From Montifringilla adamsi (Eukaryota; Chordata; Aves; Passeriformes; Passeridae): a stretch of 64,000 nt of DNA. Position numbers and translations under genes: made by a program. The stretch covers positions 558,001 through 622,000 of the forward strand of contig JAGGNK010013670.1 of assembly GCA_017590115.1 (NCBI GenBank), written 5' to 3'. Shown here piece by piece: positions 31,228 through 41,660 of this stretch; the first letter of the stretch is position 1; each line of letters opens with the position of its first letter. Under the pieces are notes generated by a model. That model ran no database searches, was not told the origin of the DNA, and worked only from the letters and a program-made list of their open reading frames with translations.

Positions 31228-31385
31228 GTAGAGAGAAACAGGACAAAGGGGAGAGGTTGGGATTGGATGTCAGGAAGAAATTCTTCCTTGTGAGGGTGCT
31301 GAGGCCCTGGCACAGAGCAGCTGTGGTTGCCTCTGGATCCCTGGACGTGTCCAATGCCAGGTTGGATGGGGCTTGAGCACAGGCT
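31228..31385 (+). mobile_element. CR1 LINE 3' fragment lacking the terminal tail
   Basis: Sense-strand CR1: GGATGTCAGGAAGAAATTC, TTCCTTGTGAGGGTGCTGAG, GGCCCTGGCACAGAGCAGC, CCAGGTTGGATGGGGCTTG. The usual final 60-70 bases are missing, so the copy is truncated at both ends. Confidence 0.88.
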
Positions 31386-32061
31386 GCTCGCTGGGCACTG
31401 GTGCAGGTGCACCTGAGCCAGCCCATGCTCCAGGGACCCTTTCTTTGCTTGGTGAGGGCACCACGGTCCCCCCTGCCAGAGCCAGGCTTGTCCCTATTCC
31501 CAGCCTTCACCCCCCAGCCCAGCACCCCTCAGCTGCTGCCAGCCCTGGGACCCTGATGTGACCAGGGCTGTCCTCGGGCTGCCCAGGGCCAGCCCCATGT
31601 CCCCACCCTCCACATCGTTATCAAGTTCCTGCAGCCTTCCCCCCCTGTCCGCCCGGGCCCTCTGCCAGCTGGGGCCGGGATGGAGGCGCTGGCAGGTTCC
31701 CGGGGGCTGATCCCACCCTGGGGACACCAGTGCACCAGGGTTGCTCCTGCAGAGCTCTGACAAGCAGCATCAGAGCCTCAACCATCCCAAGCTTCTGGTG
31801 CTTTTAGGGCAGCAGGGTTGGGACAGAGGATGAGGAGGCCACTACCTGCATGAGGGGACCTTCAGGCGCAACAGCCTTGGAAACACAGCTGCCTGGAAGA
31901 GAACAGATCTTTTCAGACTTTCCACCTTCCCATGGCACATGGCTGGCTCTGCAGGAAGCTCTCCTTGCCTGGGAGTCACCCCAACCATCAGGAGTTCTTT
32001 GTGGATGAGAAACTGTCCAGCAGTAGATGGGACAGGATGGGCAGTGTTCAGAGGAAGGGAA
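31386..32061. other. gap between CR1 copies
   Basis: Unique GC-rich sequence with no gene seen. Confidence 0.45.
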
Positions 32062-32115
32062 GATGGGATGGGATAAGATGGGATGGGATGGGATGGGATG
32101 GGATGGGATGGGATG
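32062..32115. repeat. (GGGAT)n pentamer repeat
   Basis: Near-perfect GGGAT pentamers interrupted once by GATAAGAT near 32076. It lies about 35 bp before a CR1 copy. Confidence 0.9.
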
Positions 32116-32149
32116 TCCAAATTGTGCCAGAAGGACCAAACAATGCGAG

Positions 32150-32660
32150 GCGCCGCCAGTCCTGGGGGCAGTTTTGGGCCCCCCACTACAGAAAGGATAT
32201 TGAGGGGCTGGAGCATGTCCAGGGAAGGGGATGAAGCTGAGGAAGGATCTGGAGTCCCAGGAGCAGCTGAGGGAGCTGTGAAGGGGCTCAGCCTGAAGAA
32301 AAGGAGGCTCAGGGGGCCCTTGTGGCTCTGCACAACTCCTGACAGGAGGGGACAGCCGGGGGAGCTGGGGAAAGGTTGGGCTCTGCTCCCAGGGAACAAG
32401 AAGTAAGAGGAAAAAACTTCAAGTTGTGCCAGAGGAGGTTTAGGTTGGGTATTAGAGAAAATTTCGTCATGAAAGGGTGGTCAGGCCCTGGCACAGATGC
32501 CCAGGGCAGTGGTGCAGTCCCCATCCCTGGAGTGATTTAACAGCCACGTGTATGTGGCACTTGGGGACTTGGTGTAGTGATGGCCTTGGCAGTGCTGGGG
32601 AATAGATGGATTTAATGATCCTAAAGAGCATTTCCAACCTCAGTGATTCTGTGATTCCAT
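32150..32660 (+). mobile_element. CR1 LINE 3' fragment, about 510 bp
   Basis: Longest recognisable CR1 copy here. It covers the CAGTTTTGGGCCCCCCACTA segment, GGGCTCAGCCTGAAGAAAAG, GGAGGTTTAGGTTGGGTATT, GGTGGTCAGGCCCTGGCAC and the tail CAGTGATTCTGTGATTCCAT. The left part belongs to the end of the reverse-transcriptase frame and the untranslated region; the frame is not open. Confidence 0.92.
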
Positions 32661-35209
32661 GAATGGCTTCTCCCTGCTTCTCAGCTCCACTGTCTTGTGC
32701 CTCTCTAACCCTGCTGTGCAGCCCTATAGCACAGCAGGGCACGGGGCCACTGTCCCTTTGTCTTCAACAGCACCAGGGCATACCAAGGATCTTCTCTGGC
32801 CCTGACCTCCCTGTAAGGACAAGGTGTCCCTTTTGGAAGGTGCATGTCTTGATGCTCCCATGTGCCTTGGCAGCCTTGGCTTTGCTGGTTTTTGTGTCTG
32901 GGCCCCTTATCTCCCTGCCCCACCTCGCTGGGTGCTGGCTCTGGTGTCCCCGGTGCCAAGGCTGCCCCATGCCCAGCCCTGTGGCTCAGGAACAATTGGA
33001 GGAAGCCATGCCCCACAGCAAACTCTGAGATTTCTGCTGGAAGTGACAACTGCTGAGAGGGCTGGCAGGGGATGAGGCCACACGTGGGGACTGGCAGGGT
33101 CTCAGGCAGCACAGCAGGTCTGTGCCCTCTGCACCAAACCCAGCTGCTGCTGGAGGGTTCAGGTGTGGTGGGGAGCTAGCTGGGCACACTGCAGGTGCAG
33201 GTGACCTTGGCCAGCATCCCACAGGAGCGTGACCAGCTTCCTGTGGCCATGGCAGAGCCCCACGAGGGAGGGGAGCAGCATGTCCCTGCTCACACACACC
33301 TGCCCAGCACTGGCAGCCATGCAGCGCACACAGACACAGAGGCACAAGGTTAGTGCAGGTATGAGTGCTGCCCTACTTCAGGACACAGACACAACCAGAG
33401 CTGGGTGTGGCAACACCCAGGCATGCACCAGAGGGACCACGTCCACCCCTGTATGCAGAGGAGAAGGTGGTCACACACCCCAGCCCAGCAGTCCTGAGGC
33501 TGCCCAGTGCTCTGAGTGTCACCTCGCTGCACCTCAACTCCTTCTCCATGTGCTCAGGACTGGAAGCCTGAAAAGCAGGAAATCCCTGCCCAAACTCTTG
33601 CCCTCTGCTCCCTCTGATGTCCAGTTGCCGAAAGCTCACCCTGCCTCTGCCAGCAGTGCCAGCAGTGCCAGCAGAGCGGGCAGCCTGTGCCCGAGCTGTG
33701 CTGGAGCACTGCCGGCTGTGCCCGCACCATCCAGGGTGCTTGGGGAGGGCAGAGGGAGTTCAGCTGGGGAGGACAATCTCCTTAAAAGGCTGGACATGCA
33801 GGCAGCCAGGAGTTCCTGGAAGTTGGCTCCTGGTGCCAGAGAACAAGTCTTGGAGAGCTGCATGGGTGAACCTTCCTGAAAGGAGCTGCCCAGTGCCAGC
33901 TTTGCCCTGCCATGTCCTGGGGTGGTTGCTGTCCCTGCACATCCCCTGCTTGCTCCCACGCTCCCTGTCATGAGTTCAGCCCCCAAAGGAGACCCAGCTC
34001 TCGCCCAGGCTTTGCTATTGCAGATGTGTGGCCCAGAAGCTCTGGTAACACTGTCCCAGTGCCTCTCTGGCCCCGTTCCCTGCCTGGGAGCCTGTCCCAG
34101 GCGCAGGCTCGGGTACATTCCAGCCAGGACATCTCGTGGCTGATAATGTCACACAGCTTGGAGCCCTGTAGCTCCTTCTCGTGCCCTGTGCCCTCTTGGC
34201 CTCGCAGCAGCAAGGTGGGGTCTCACACACTTCCTTCCCAGTGGGATAAAAGTAGGTGTCTCCTGTTTCAGCCTCCCCACGACCTGGGAGCAGTCCAACT
34301 TGTCTCAGCCGTGCTACATGCTTGGGATATCCGATGTGGATCCTCCAGGAAGCCATCCCATGGGCCAGAGACATCCCCAGTTCCACAGGGGCACTAAAAG
34401 GCACCTACTCCCCACCTGAGACCTCCCATGGCAGTGGCCAAAGTCTTGTTCCTTTGGAAACTGTGATGAATCCCCAACCATCATGTCCCTCTAGTGACCT
34501 GAGGCCATGTAGAACTTCTGTCCCCTCCTCTAAGTGCTCCAGATCCTCCCACCCAACATCAGCAGCCACTCCAGCACATAGCTGGACAGAAGATGAGACA
34601 GTGGGCAGCCTCCAGGACATCGAGGGATTTCTCGGAGGCCTGTGGACAGCTCCACCCTGTGCTTCCCAGGAGAGGGAGAGGACAAAGCCGCATGATAGAC
34701 AAGCAGCAGCACAGAGGTGGCAAATCCCATCCCCCAGGATCCAGGAGACATCCAAGAGACCAGCCTGGGTCACCCCAGCATGCCTTTGACCTTTGACATG
34801 GCCACATCCCATTGCTGGCTTCAGGGTGACACCTGCAGCCTGTCTTTGCCTCAGAGGCTTCTACCAGACAAAGTGACCTCTTCCTGCACAGCCCCATGGA
34901 CCTCTTGAAGTTCAAAACCTTCTTGCAGCATCACACTGGGCCTGTTTCCTGACTCCAGCTCTCTGTGTTACCCATGCCTGGCTCTCCTGAAGCCTCTTGA
35001 CCCACCGTATTCCTTGTTGTACCTCTTGTTCTTCAGGGATGCTGATGACCTGGCTTCAAAAATATGTTTCAGGGAGCCCTGCTACGCTGGCCCTCCAGCA
35101 CCCCCTGTTCTGTCCCTTACAGCCCAAATGGTCCCGTGTCACCTCCTTCTCCTTCAGCCTTCCTTGCAGCTGCCTTGTCAAAAAAACCCCACCTACCCCC
35201 AAAATGAGC
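32661..35209. other. unique intergenic DNA
   Basis: No gene is recognised. A short 9-bp repeat at 33647-33677 is listed separately. Confidence 0.45.
33647..33677. repeat. (GCCAGCAGT)3 nonamer repeat
   Basis: Three tandem copies of GCCAGCAGT, the last ending in a variant. Confidence 0.8.
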
Positions 35210-35256
35210 TTTGGTTTTTGGTTTTTTTTTTGTTCGTTTTTTTTTTTTTTTTTAGC
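35210..35256. repeat. T-rich low-complexity tract
   Basis: Two T runs, TTTTTTTTTT and a longer run of about 18 T, separated by GTTCG, after TTTGGTTTTTGG. It could be the reverse-strand poly(A) tail of an old retrocopy, but nothing recognisable lies to the left. CpG-rich DNA begins about 70 bp further on. Confidence 0.7.
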
Positions 35257-35329
35257 GATGCCAAGCCCATCTGGTACAGTCTATCCCTGATAAACAGCCC
35301 TCCCTCGGGGCCTCTTGGGATCAGAAATA

Positions 35330-35770
35330 GCGCCGGGGCTGGACCTGCCCGAGCAAACATTCCTCCCCGCACACGCACGTCTGCTTCCCGCTGGCAGCCC
35401 GGCCACCGCGGGGACCAGGGCCACGATGGCTTCTGCCCGTCCCCGCAGGAGCCTTCCCTGCCCAGGTAGCTGCACATCCCTCCGGACACTGCTCGGCCCG
35501 GCTCGCTGCTCCTGCTGGGAGGAATCCTGGTTTCTCACAGCGTGTCCCTGAGCCCCGATAATCTCCGAGGGGCAGCCGGCAAAGCCTCGCTGATCCACGC
35601 CGGGCTGACCCGGCCGTCGCTCCGGGCTGGAATGTGCTGCTAATCCCACGGCCACCTCCCGGGAGCGGTCACCGCTGCCCTGCGGAGCCTCTCCGGGGAG
35701 GCGGCGCCGGCACTCGGTGTCTCCCTGCCCCGCGGGACGGGGTGGTGGGTGGCCGCTGCTCCGCAGGGCT
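35330..35770. promoter_or_regulatory. orphan CpG island
   Basis: CpG-dense block with CCCCGCACACGCACG and GCGGCGCCGGC words and no recognised exon. Possible promoter of a noncoding or unannotated transcript. Confidence 0.5.
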
Positions 35771-38700
35771 CTGTGCTCCAAGGACAGCCGCAGGAGCCGT
35801 CCTGGAGCTCAGTGCCAGCTCAGCTGCCCTGGCACTGGGACCTCTGGGGATCTGCCAGGGCTCCAAGGAGGAGCTGTTTATTTCCAGCCCTTGCACCACT
35901 GCTGGGAGAAAAGCAGTTGCATTTCACACGACAGATGTTGCTCTCTGAATCCTTGTCCTGCTGGTCCTCCAAAGGATTTTCCATAACCTCTTAACCCCTT
36001 TATCTCGCGGGGGTTTTCACCCCCAGCACTGACATCTGACTCAATTGGGCTGTCTCTTCCCATATTCCTGCTGGGGCACAGGTTCCTGCCCACTCTCCTG
36101 TACCCGTGACCTTCCCTCCCTGTCACTTCCCAGGGACCGAGATTTTCCTCTGCTTCAAGAGGGGCTGTCCAGTGCAGTCAGTCCCTTAAAGGATTGCAAA
36201 CACTCCTCTGCAAACAAAGCATGGAGCCCTCAGGTACTGCCCATCAAAACATGTTTGTGGACATCACAAAGTGTCCCCCATAGTTCTGTGGCTCCTGAGT
36301 CTCTCTGCTTTCCTCTATAATCAGTCCTGTGGCTCTTCCTAGACCTTCCATCCAGCCGTCCCCTGTGATGGGTGGGAGCTGAGCCCAGCCCCCTGTGGGG
36401 GCACACCAGGACACGCACAGCCTTCCTGCTTCTGCCTCAGCTCCTCTGCATGACTGTTTTGGGGGCTCTGATCCCCTACCAGACCCTCAAGCTGCCTTCT
36501 GGCATGGAAACCCAGCCTGTGAAAAGGGGAATCTTGACCCTCAGTCTGCAAATATGGGGCCAGAGCCCCTGGTCCATACCCTGCTCCTGCCAAAGTGGCT
36601 TCAGACATGGCTAGAAAAATGCTGCTGCTCCCAGGGCACAGTGGCTGCTCTCTCCCACTGCAGCCTGTGCCATCTGCAGCCAATATTAATAATGTTTTTC
36701 AGCCATTAATAATTTCTAACATTAATCATGTTGTCTTCATGTTGAACAGCGAAGGACTGGGACTGCAGGAACTCTCTCACAAGTGATGGGCCTCAGCTCA
36801 GCTGCTTCTGAGAGCTGTCAGCCAGCCAGAGCTCCATTCCTCTCCACGTGAGCCATGTGGCTTTTGTATTGTTTAGTCTCTGATCGAAATCTGGGGCCGG
36901 CTTGAATTACCTGTCCCACAACAGCCCAGTGCCTTGACACAACCCCTGCCTCTCCAATGACATCACGGAGCCCTCGTGTTTGCTGGACACCGTCCTGCGC
37001 CGTCATCGCACCTAGCTCTCACACATCCATCCCTGTCCCATGGAACACTGTCCCTCTGGAAGGGAACACTGTCCCTTTTCCTGGTCTGGGGCTGCCCATG
37101 ACTGAAATCAAGCTGGCAGGACTGTGCCTGTGGAGAAGCAGATGGTTGAGACAAGATCGGCATCCTGCGTGCAGAGCACTGCACCTCGTGGCAGGAAAGG
37201 CCAGCTTTGAAGGCATCCCTTGCTGTAGTTCTCCAGAACTCCCCAAGATCAGGTGGGAGGGGGCCCCTGGAGAGCTCCAGACCAGTCTGATTCACAGCAT
37301 GGCTGTTGCCAGCACTCAGTCATGGTGGCTGTGGCTTTGTCTACCTGAGGTTTGAAAGCCTCCAGAACCAAAGCTGCCCTACCTCTTGTGCTTGTCCCCA
37401 CACTGGGGACCTTTCAGAGTCAACACTTCATCTAGGAACAAACACCTCAAACCTTGTCCACAAACTGCAGTCTCTTTTTCCTACCAAGGGCAGGGAAAAC
37501 TTTCTCCTGTGCTGAGAAGCACTTTCGGGGCAGGATCCAGTCCCTGTTCCACAGCCACAGCCACATATGGACCTCTCCTTTCATGTCAGAAGGAAGGATC
37601 TCTGCACATAGTGATGCTTAGCACAGCTTTTCCACACCTTTTACCCAAAGCCTGTAGAGGGAAGACTGTCATTCCTTAAGTAGAGGGACAGGGGCACAGC
37701 TTTCTCCTCTCAGTTCCCTCCAGTTCTCCAGGGGATGGAGCTCCTGGAGTTGCTGGAGTTGCTGGAGCGTGGTACCAGCAGAGCGAGAGGGTCAAGGGAG
37801 ACCCTCTTGGGGTCTGGTGCACAAACCAAGTCTCTTTTCCCCCAGAAATCTGACATTTGGAACCTTGGTTTTGTTGGGACATAGAATGAACCCAACACAC
37901 AGTTTGTCCTGTCCACAGACTTTTTTGGGAGGGTGGGGGTGCCTGGATCCAAAGCCAGCTGCCCTGACACCCAGGTCCAGGGAATTCCTGGGAACGCTGA
38001 CTTCACGCTACTCCTCTTGCTGCTCTGTCCTCCAGCCAAAACCCGGGCCAGCCATGGGAGCTGAGCTTCTCCTGGAGTGGTGAGTGAAGACCTGGGGCTT
38101 GCAGACTCTGCAGGCTCTTGGGTGGCTGCCCGTGCCCCAGGCAGCTGCTCCAGAGGCGGAGCATTGCCAGGCAGCAGGTCTGGCAGTTTCTTGGCAGTGT
38201 TCAACTGCAATCAAACTGTCTCCACAAAACATCTCCATGAGCCAGCACATTCCAATGGAGAAATGTCTTGTCTAAATGTTTCTGACCAACTCTCGTGCAG
38301 CGGCTTTCTCACTTTTCCTCCTGGCTGTGTTTCTGAAGGAAAAAACACTTCAAAGGCATGGCCCTGGCTTGGGATGCTGTAGGTGTGACTGTGCTGTCTC
38401 AGCCCAGGTCCAGACTATTCCCCTGGGGTCTGATGAGACACAAGAACCCTTACCAGTGCTGGACAGCCTGAGGAGCCCTAACTGGACATGAGAGGAGCAT
38501 GGGGTGGGTGTCTCAGGAGTCAAACAGCCCCACAGACCTTCCTGCAGTGGGGTGAAGCCTGAGGAGACCTGAGGTTGAGGTCAGCGTGTGCACATGGCCC
38601 AAGAGCTGAGGTAATGCTCGGCTGCAGGTGAGAGCCAGCCTTGAGTGTGCTGGACATGTGGAGGACAAGATGCCCTGTCCACAGCAAGACAAGTCTCAGC

Positions 38701-39139
38701 TTTCAGTGCCAGAGTCTTCTCTGGTGGGGAATGTTTGTTCCCAGCCTCCCACTCCAGTGACAGCTCCTCTGCATCCACATCAGAGGGTCTTGGGGTTTCT
38801 TCCTCTGCTGAGAGCTCCTAATGGTCTTCAAACTCCTGCTGCTTCTTCAGAGATGTCCCTCAGCCCTGTTGTCACTCCTGGCTTGGGCAGCAAAGCAGGA
38901 CAGGCTGTCTGGGTGCCTGGAGGCTGTTGGAACAGGTGTCCCTCACCTCAGGGAGGGGTGATCCTGCCCACACCAACCATACCAGGGAGCAGGAGTCAGC
39001 CAGGACCCTCCAAGGGCAAGTCCCAGCCCTTTGGCATTGGCAGTGTGGGGTACCTAGACAGGAGGGGAGATGTCCCCACATGGAGAGCAGTTCCACCATC
39101 ATCTTGGGGCTGATTAGAGAGGCACGTGGTCCTGTGTGG
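35771..39139. other. unique intergenic DNA
   Basis: No gene is recognised. A cluster of ATTAAT motifs at 36682-36730 is listed separately. The GGAGTTGCT repeats near 37747-37763 are too short to be elastin-like coding sequence. Confidence 0.45.
36682..36730. promoter_or_regulatory. clustered ATTAAT homeodomain-type motifs
   Basis: ATTAATAAT occurs at 36685-36693 and 36705-36713, each preceded by CAGCCA within a few bases, and ATTAAT again at 36721-36726. The first two look like a 20-bp duplication. The 20- and 16-base steps are close to whole DNA turns. Function is inferred. Confidence 0.35.
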
Positions 39140-39325
39140 TGGTGAGGTTCACTGGGAACATGAGACTCATTGGGAACATGAGGCTCATCAGGAACACAAG
39201 GCTCACGGGGAATGTAAAGCTCACCGGGAACATGGCAAGGCTCACCAGGAACACCGGGAACACAGGGCTCACCAGGGGTACAGCAAGGCTCCCATGAACA
39301 CAGCGAGGCTCCCCGGGCACACGGC
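39140..39325. repeat. 18-bp minisatellite beside a CpG island
   Basis: About ten diverged units of roughly 18 bp built on CTCACCGGGAACATGAGG. Examples are TCATTGGGAACATGAGG, TCACCGGGAACATGGC and TCACCAGGAACACCGG. Because 18 is a multiple of three, open frames through it look like a periodic six-residue peptide, but there is no evidence of translation. Confidence 0.8.
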
Positions 39326-39640
39326 GTGTGCTCTCACAGCGCGTGGGGCCGCACGTGCCCGGCGGGCGCGGGCGCGGGGTGCGGCCTGGGCAGAGCAGAG
39401 TGCGTGTGCGCCGGCCCACGTGTGGTTTGTGTTTAGAGTGGGTCTGCTGGTGCTTTGTAAATGAGGTGCGCTCAGCGCTGTGTGTGTGCGCTCCGGTACA
39501 CCAGGGCTGCTGCCGCCGTGTTCCTTGGCCAGTTTTGTGTGACGGGGCCTGTGTGCGGCGCCCGGGAGGCTCCTGCTCGTGTGCTCACCTGCGTGTGCGC
39601 CCCGTCGCACAGCCAGCCTGGAGCCCTGCTCCTTCTGGAG
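39310..39640. promoter_or_regulatory. CpG island with alternating purine-pyrimidine runs
   Basis: CpG-dense, with GTGCGTGTGCGCC, GTGTGTGTGCGCTC and CGTGTGCGCCCC runs that alternate purine and pyrimidine and are prone to Z-DNA. It directly abuts the 18-bp minisatellite. No exon is recognised. Confidence 0.5.
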
Positions 39641-40849
39641 ACTCACCTGAGGCTGAAAGCCATCTTCCCCATGTGACTGCCACTCCTAGGACAATGGTTG
39701 GTGCTCCCTCACTCCATGAGCTGACCCTGACTGGGGTTTGTGAGGGGGGAGGCACTCCCCTGGTGCTCTCCACCATGCCGCGCTCCCCAAGGAGCTGATG
39801 AAGTGTGAGGGTTTGGGTGCTGGTGAGCAGCTGAGCCCAGCAGATAGTCCAGCCTGCGTGAGACCTGAGCAAAACCACCTGGAGCCAATTCCCAGCCCAG
39901 CAGAGCCATGGAAAAACATGGCATCCGAGGCCTTGCGTGGTGGCTGAGATGATCACTTTCCCCAGGAAGGAAGGGTGGTCCCATGGGAGGGCTGTCTGGT
40001 CCAGGGATTCTTGGAGATGGATGAAGTGCAGGGGGAGGCTACACTGAGGCATCTTGGCACCACACCTGGGTCTTGAACACAAAGGGCCAGGCTGGGAATT
40101 GAGCATCCAGCTTGTGGCTTTATAGCGCTCTGGAGAGGCAGAAATGCCATGCCCGTGGTGGTGAAGCCACTTTCCAGCACTGGCGAAAGCTCAGCCATCC
40201 TGAGCCCAGGCTGAGGGAAGGCAAGGGGAAACAGCGGGAGAGGAAGGAGAGATGCACCGGAGTAACCCTGGAAAAAGGCCCCAGCTCTCCTGCAGCTGCA
40301 CAGAGAGGGCGGCTGGGCCAAACCCTCCCAGCTCCCTGGGCTTGGGGCATGGTAAGGCAGCCCTGAGGTATCAGCCAGCGACATGGCACAGGGACCACCT
40401 GCTTCTCCAGGGCCAGGATGGGGACAGTGTGAGGACACAGCAGGTGCTGACTCCTGGTGTACATAAGCAGGGGTGACCTGTCAGGAGGGGCAAACCCTGC
40501 TCTGGCAGAAGCAATCAGGGTACCCACCAGCTCCTTGTGCCTGGCTCAGGAGGGGAAATAGGGCTTTTGCACAGTGTGACATCTTCTGGGCTTCCCAGCT
40601 AGGTGCAGGTGGCATGGAGGTATTCTCCCGCTGACCCAGACAGCAGGCAGGCTGCCAGGGAGCAAGGCTGGCACAGCATGGACAAACCATCCCCACACAG
40701 CTCAGTGAGACGAGGGACAGGCTCTGGAGGAGCACAAGGAGTGCCTGAGGAGCCGACTGCTGCACTTGTGGTGAAAGCAGAAGGACGTGAGAGGGATGGT
40801 GGTGCAGAGCACTTCAGAAAGAGAAGGATGGAGAGAGTCTGGCAGTCAA

Positions 40850-40893
40850 CATCCGACTTTTATTCCTAGTTAAATAACAGAGCACGTCGGATG
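40850..40893. repeat. 8-bp perfect inverted repeat
   Basis: CATCCGAC at 40850-40857 and its reverse complement GTCGGATG at 40886-40893, with a 28-base AT-rich loop. It may be chance. Confidence 0.5.
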
Positions 40894-41269
40894 AGAGAAA
40901 GTCATTAAGTGTCAAGAGTCAGATTTCGAGGAGCTCAGTGCCAGGTTTCCCAGCACTCAGCACCACAGCCGGGGCCAGGCTTTGCAAAAAGCCAGATCCC
41001 ATTCAGAGCTTGCAGCAGGGCTGGCTGAGGCTCCCCAGAGACGTGTCTGGATGGATTTGTGAAGAATATGAGTGCCCGACCTTTGTGGCTTTTCCCTGAA
41101 GTGCCTGATGGTGCCGGTCACTGCGGGGGTGCTCCCCGGCACCGACCCTGCAAGGTGCATCGTGTGGTCCTGCTGGGTGACAGCAGCCCTGTCACCTGGA
41201 GGGCTGCAGTGGTTTCAGCCCCTCATCTGACAGGCTTTTCAAGCAGGAGACTGACAGATTGTGGGTTTT

Positions 41270-41660
41270 CAGCTTCCTGTGGGAATTTCTAAGTGCATAA
41301 TCATTGTGAACATAATGAAAAGCATTTTAATAGTCAGAGAATACCATCTGGATGTTCACAAACAAAGGCAATATAAATCCACGACTGACAGCACTGAACT
41401 CAGTGCTTTTATAAGTATTTCCAAATTGTTTCCCAAATTATTTAAGCAAGTCTTTCCTCTAAAGAAACTCAGAAAAGATCCTAACATAGGCAAACAGTAC
41501 AGACTGAGCACAACGGAGACTTTATACAGAGGGATTAGAGCTTGGGTCAGATGTAATCAAATTACATCCCCTGCATACGAATGCAGTCTGTGTTCAGAGA
41601 TAGGAAGAATCCCAAACACTTCTGTAATGGGAGGAATAAATCTGAAGTGCCAAAAGGGAA
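41270..41660. promoter_or_regulatory. AT-rich block, conserved-element candidate
   Basis: A sharp AT-rich island in GC-rich DNA with TTTAATAGTC, AAATTATTTAAGC and GTAATCAAATTAC. The last is a near palindrome, GTAAT-CAA-ATTAC, at about 41554-41566. An open frame crosses it but resembles no family. This compositional profile is common in conserved noncoding elements. Confidence 0.3.

Noticed and set aside
32062..32115. GGGAT array considered as interstitial telomeric repeat
   Set aside because: The vertebrate telomere unit is TTAGGG; this pentamer is different.
37742..37769. GGAGTTGCT repeats considered as an elastin exon
   Set aside because: Only about three units, no flanking splice sites and no Val-Pro-Gly-rich frame.
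39126..39464. periodic peptide frames through the 18-bp repeat
   Set aside because: The periodicity follows from a unit length divisible by three and is not evidence of translation.
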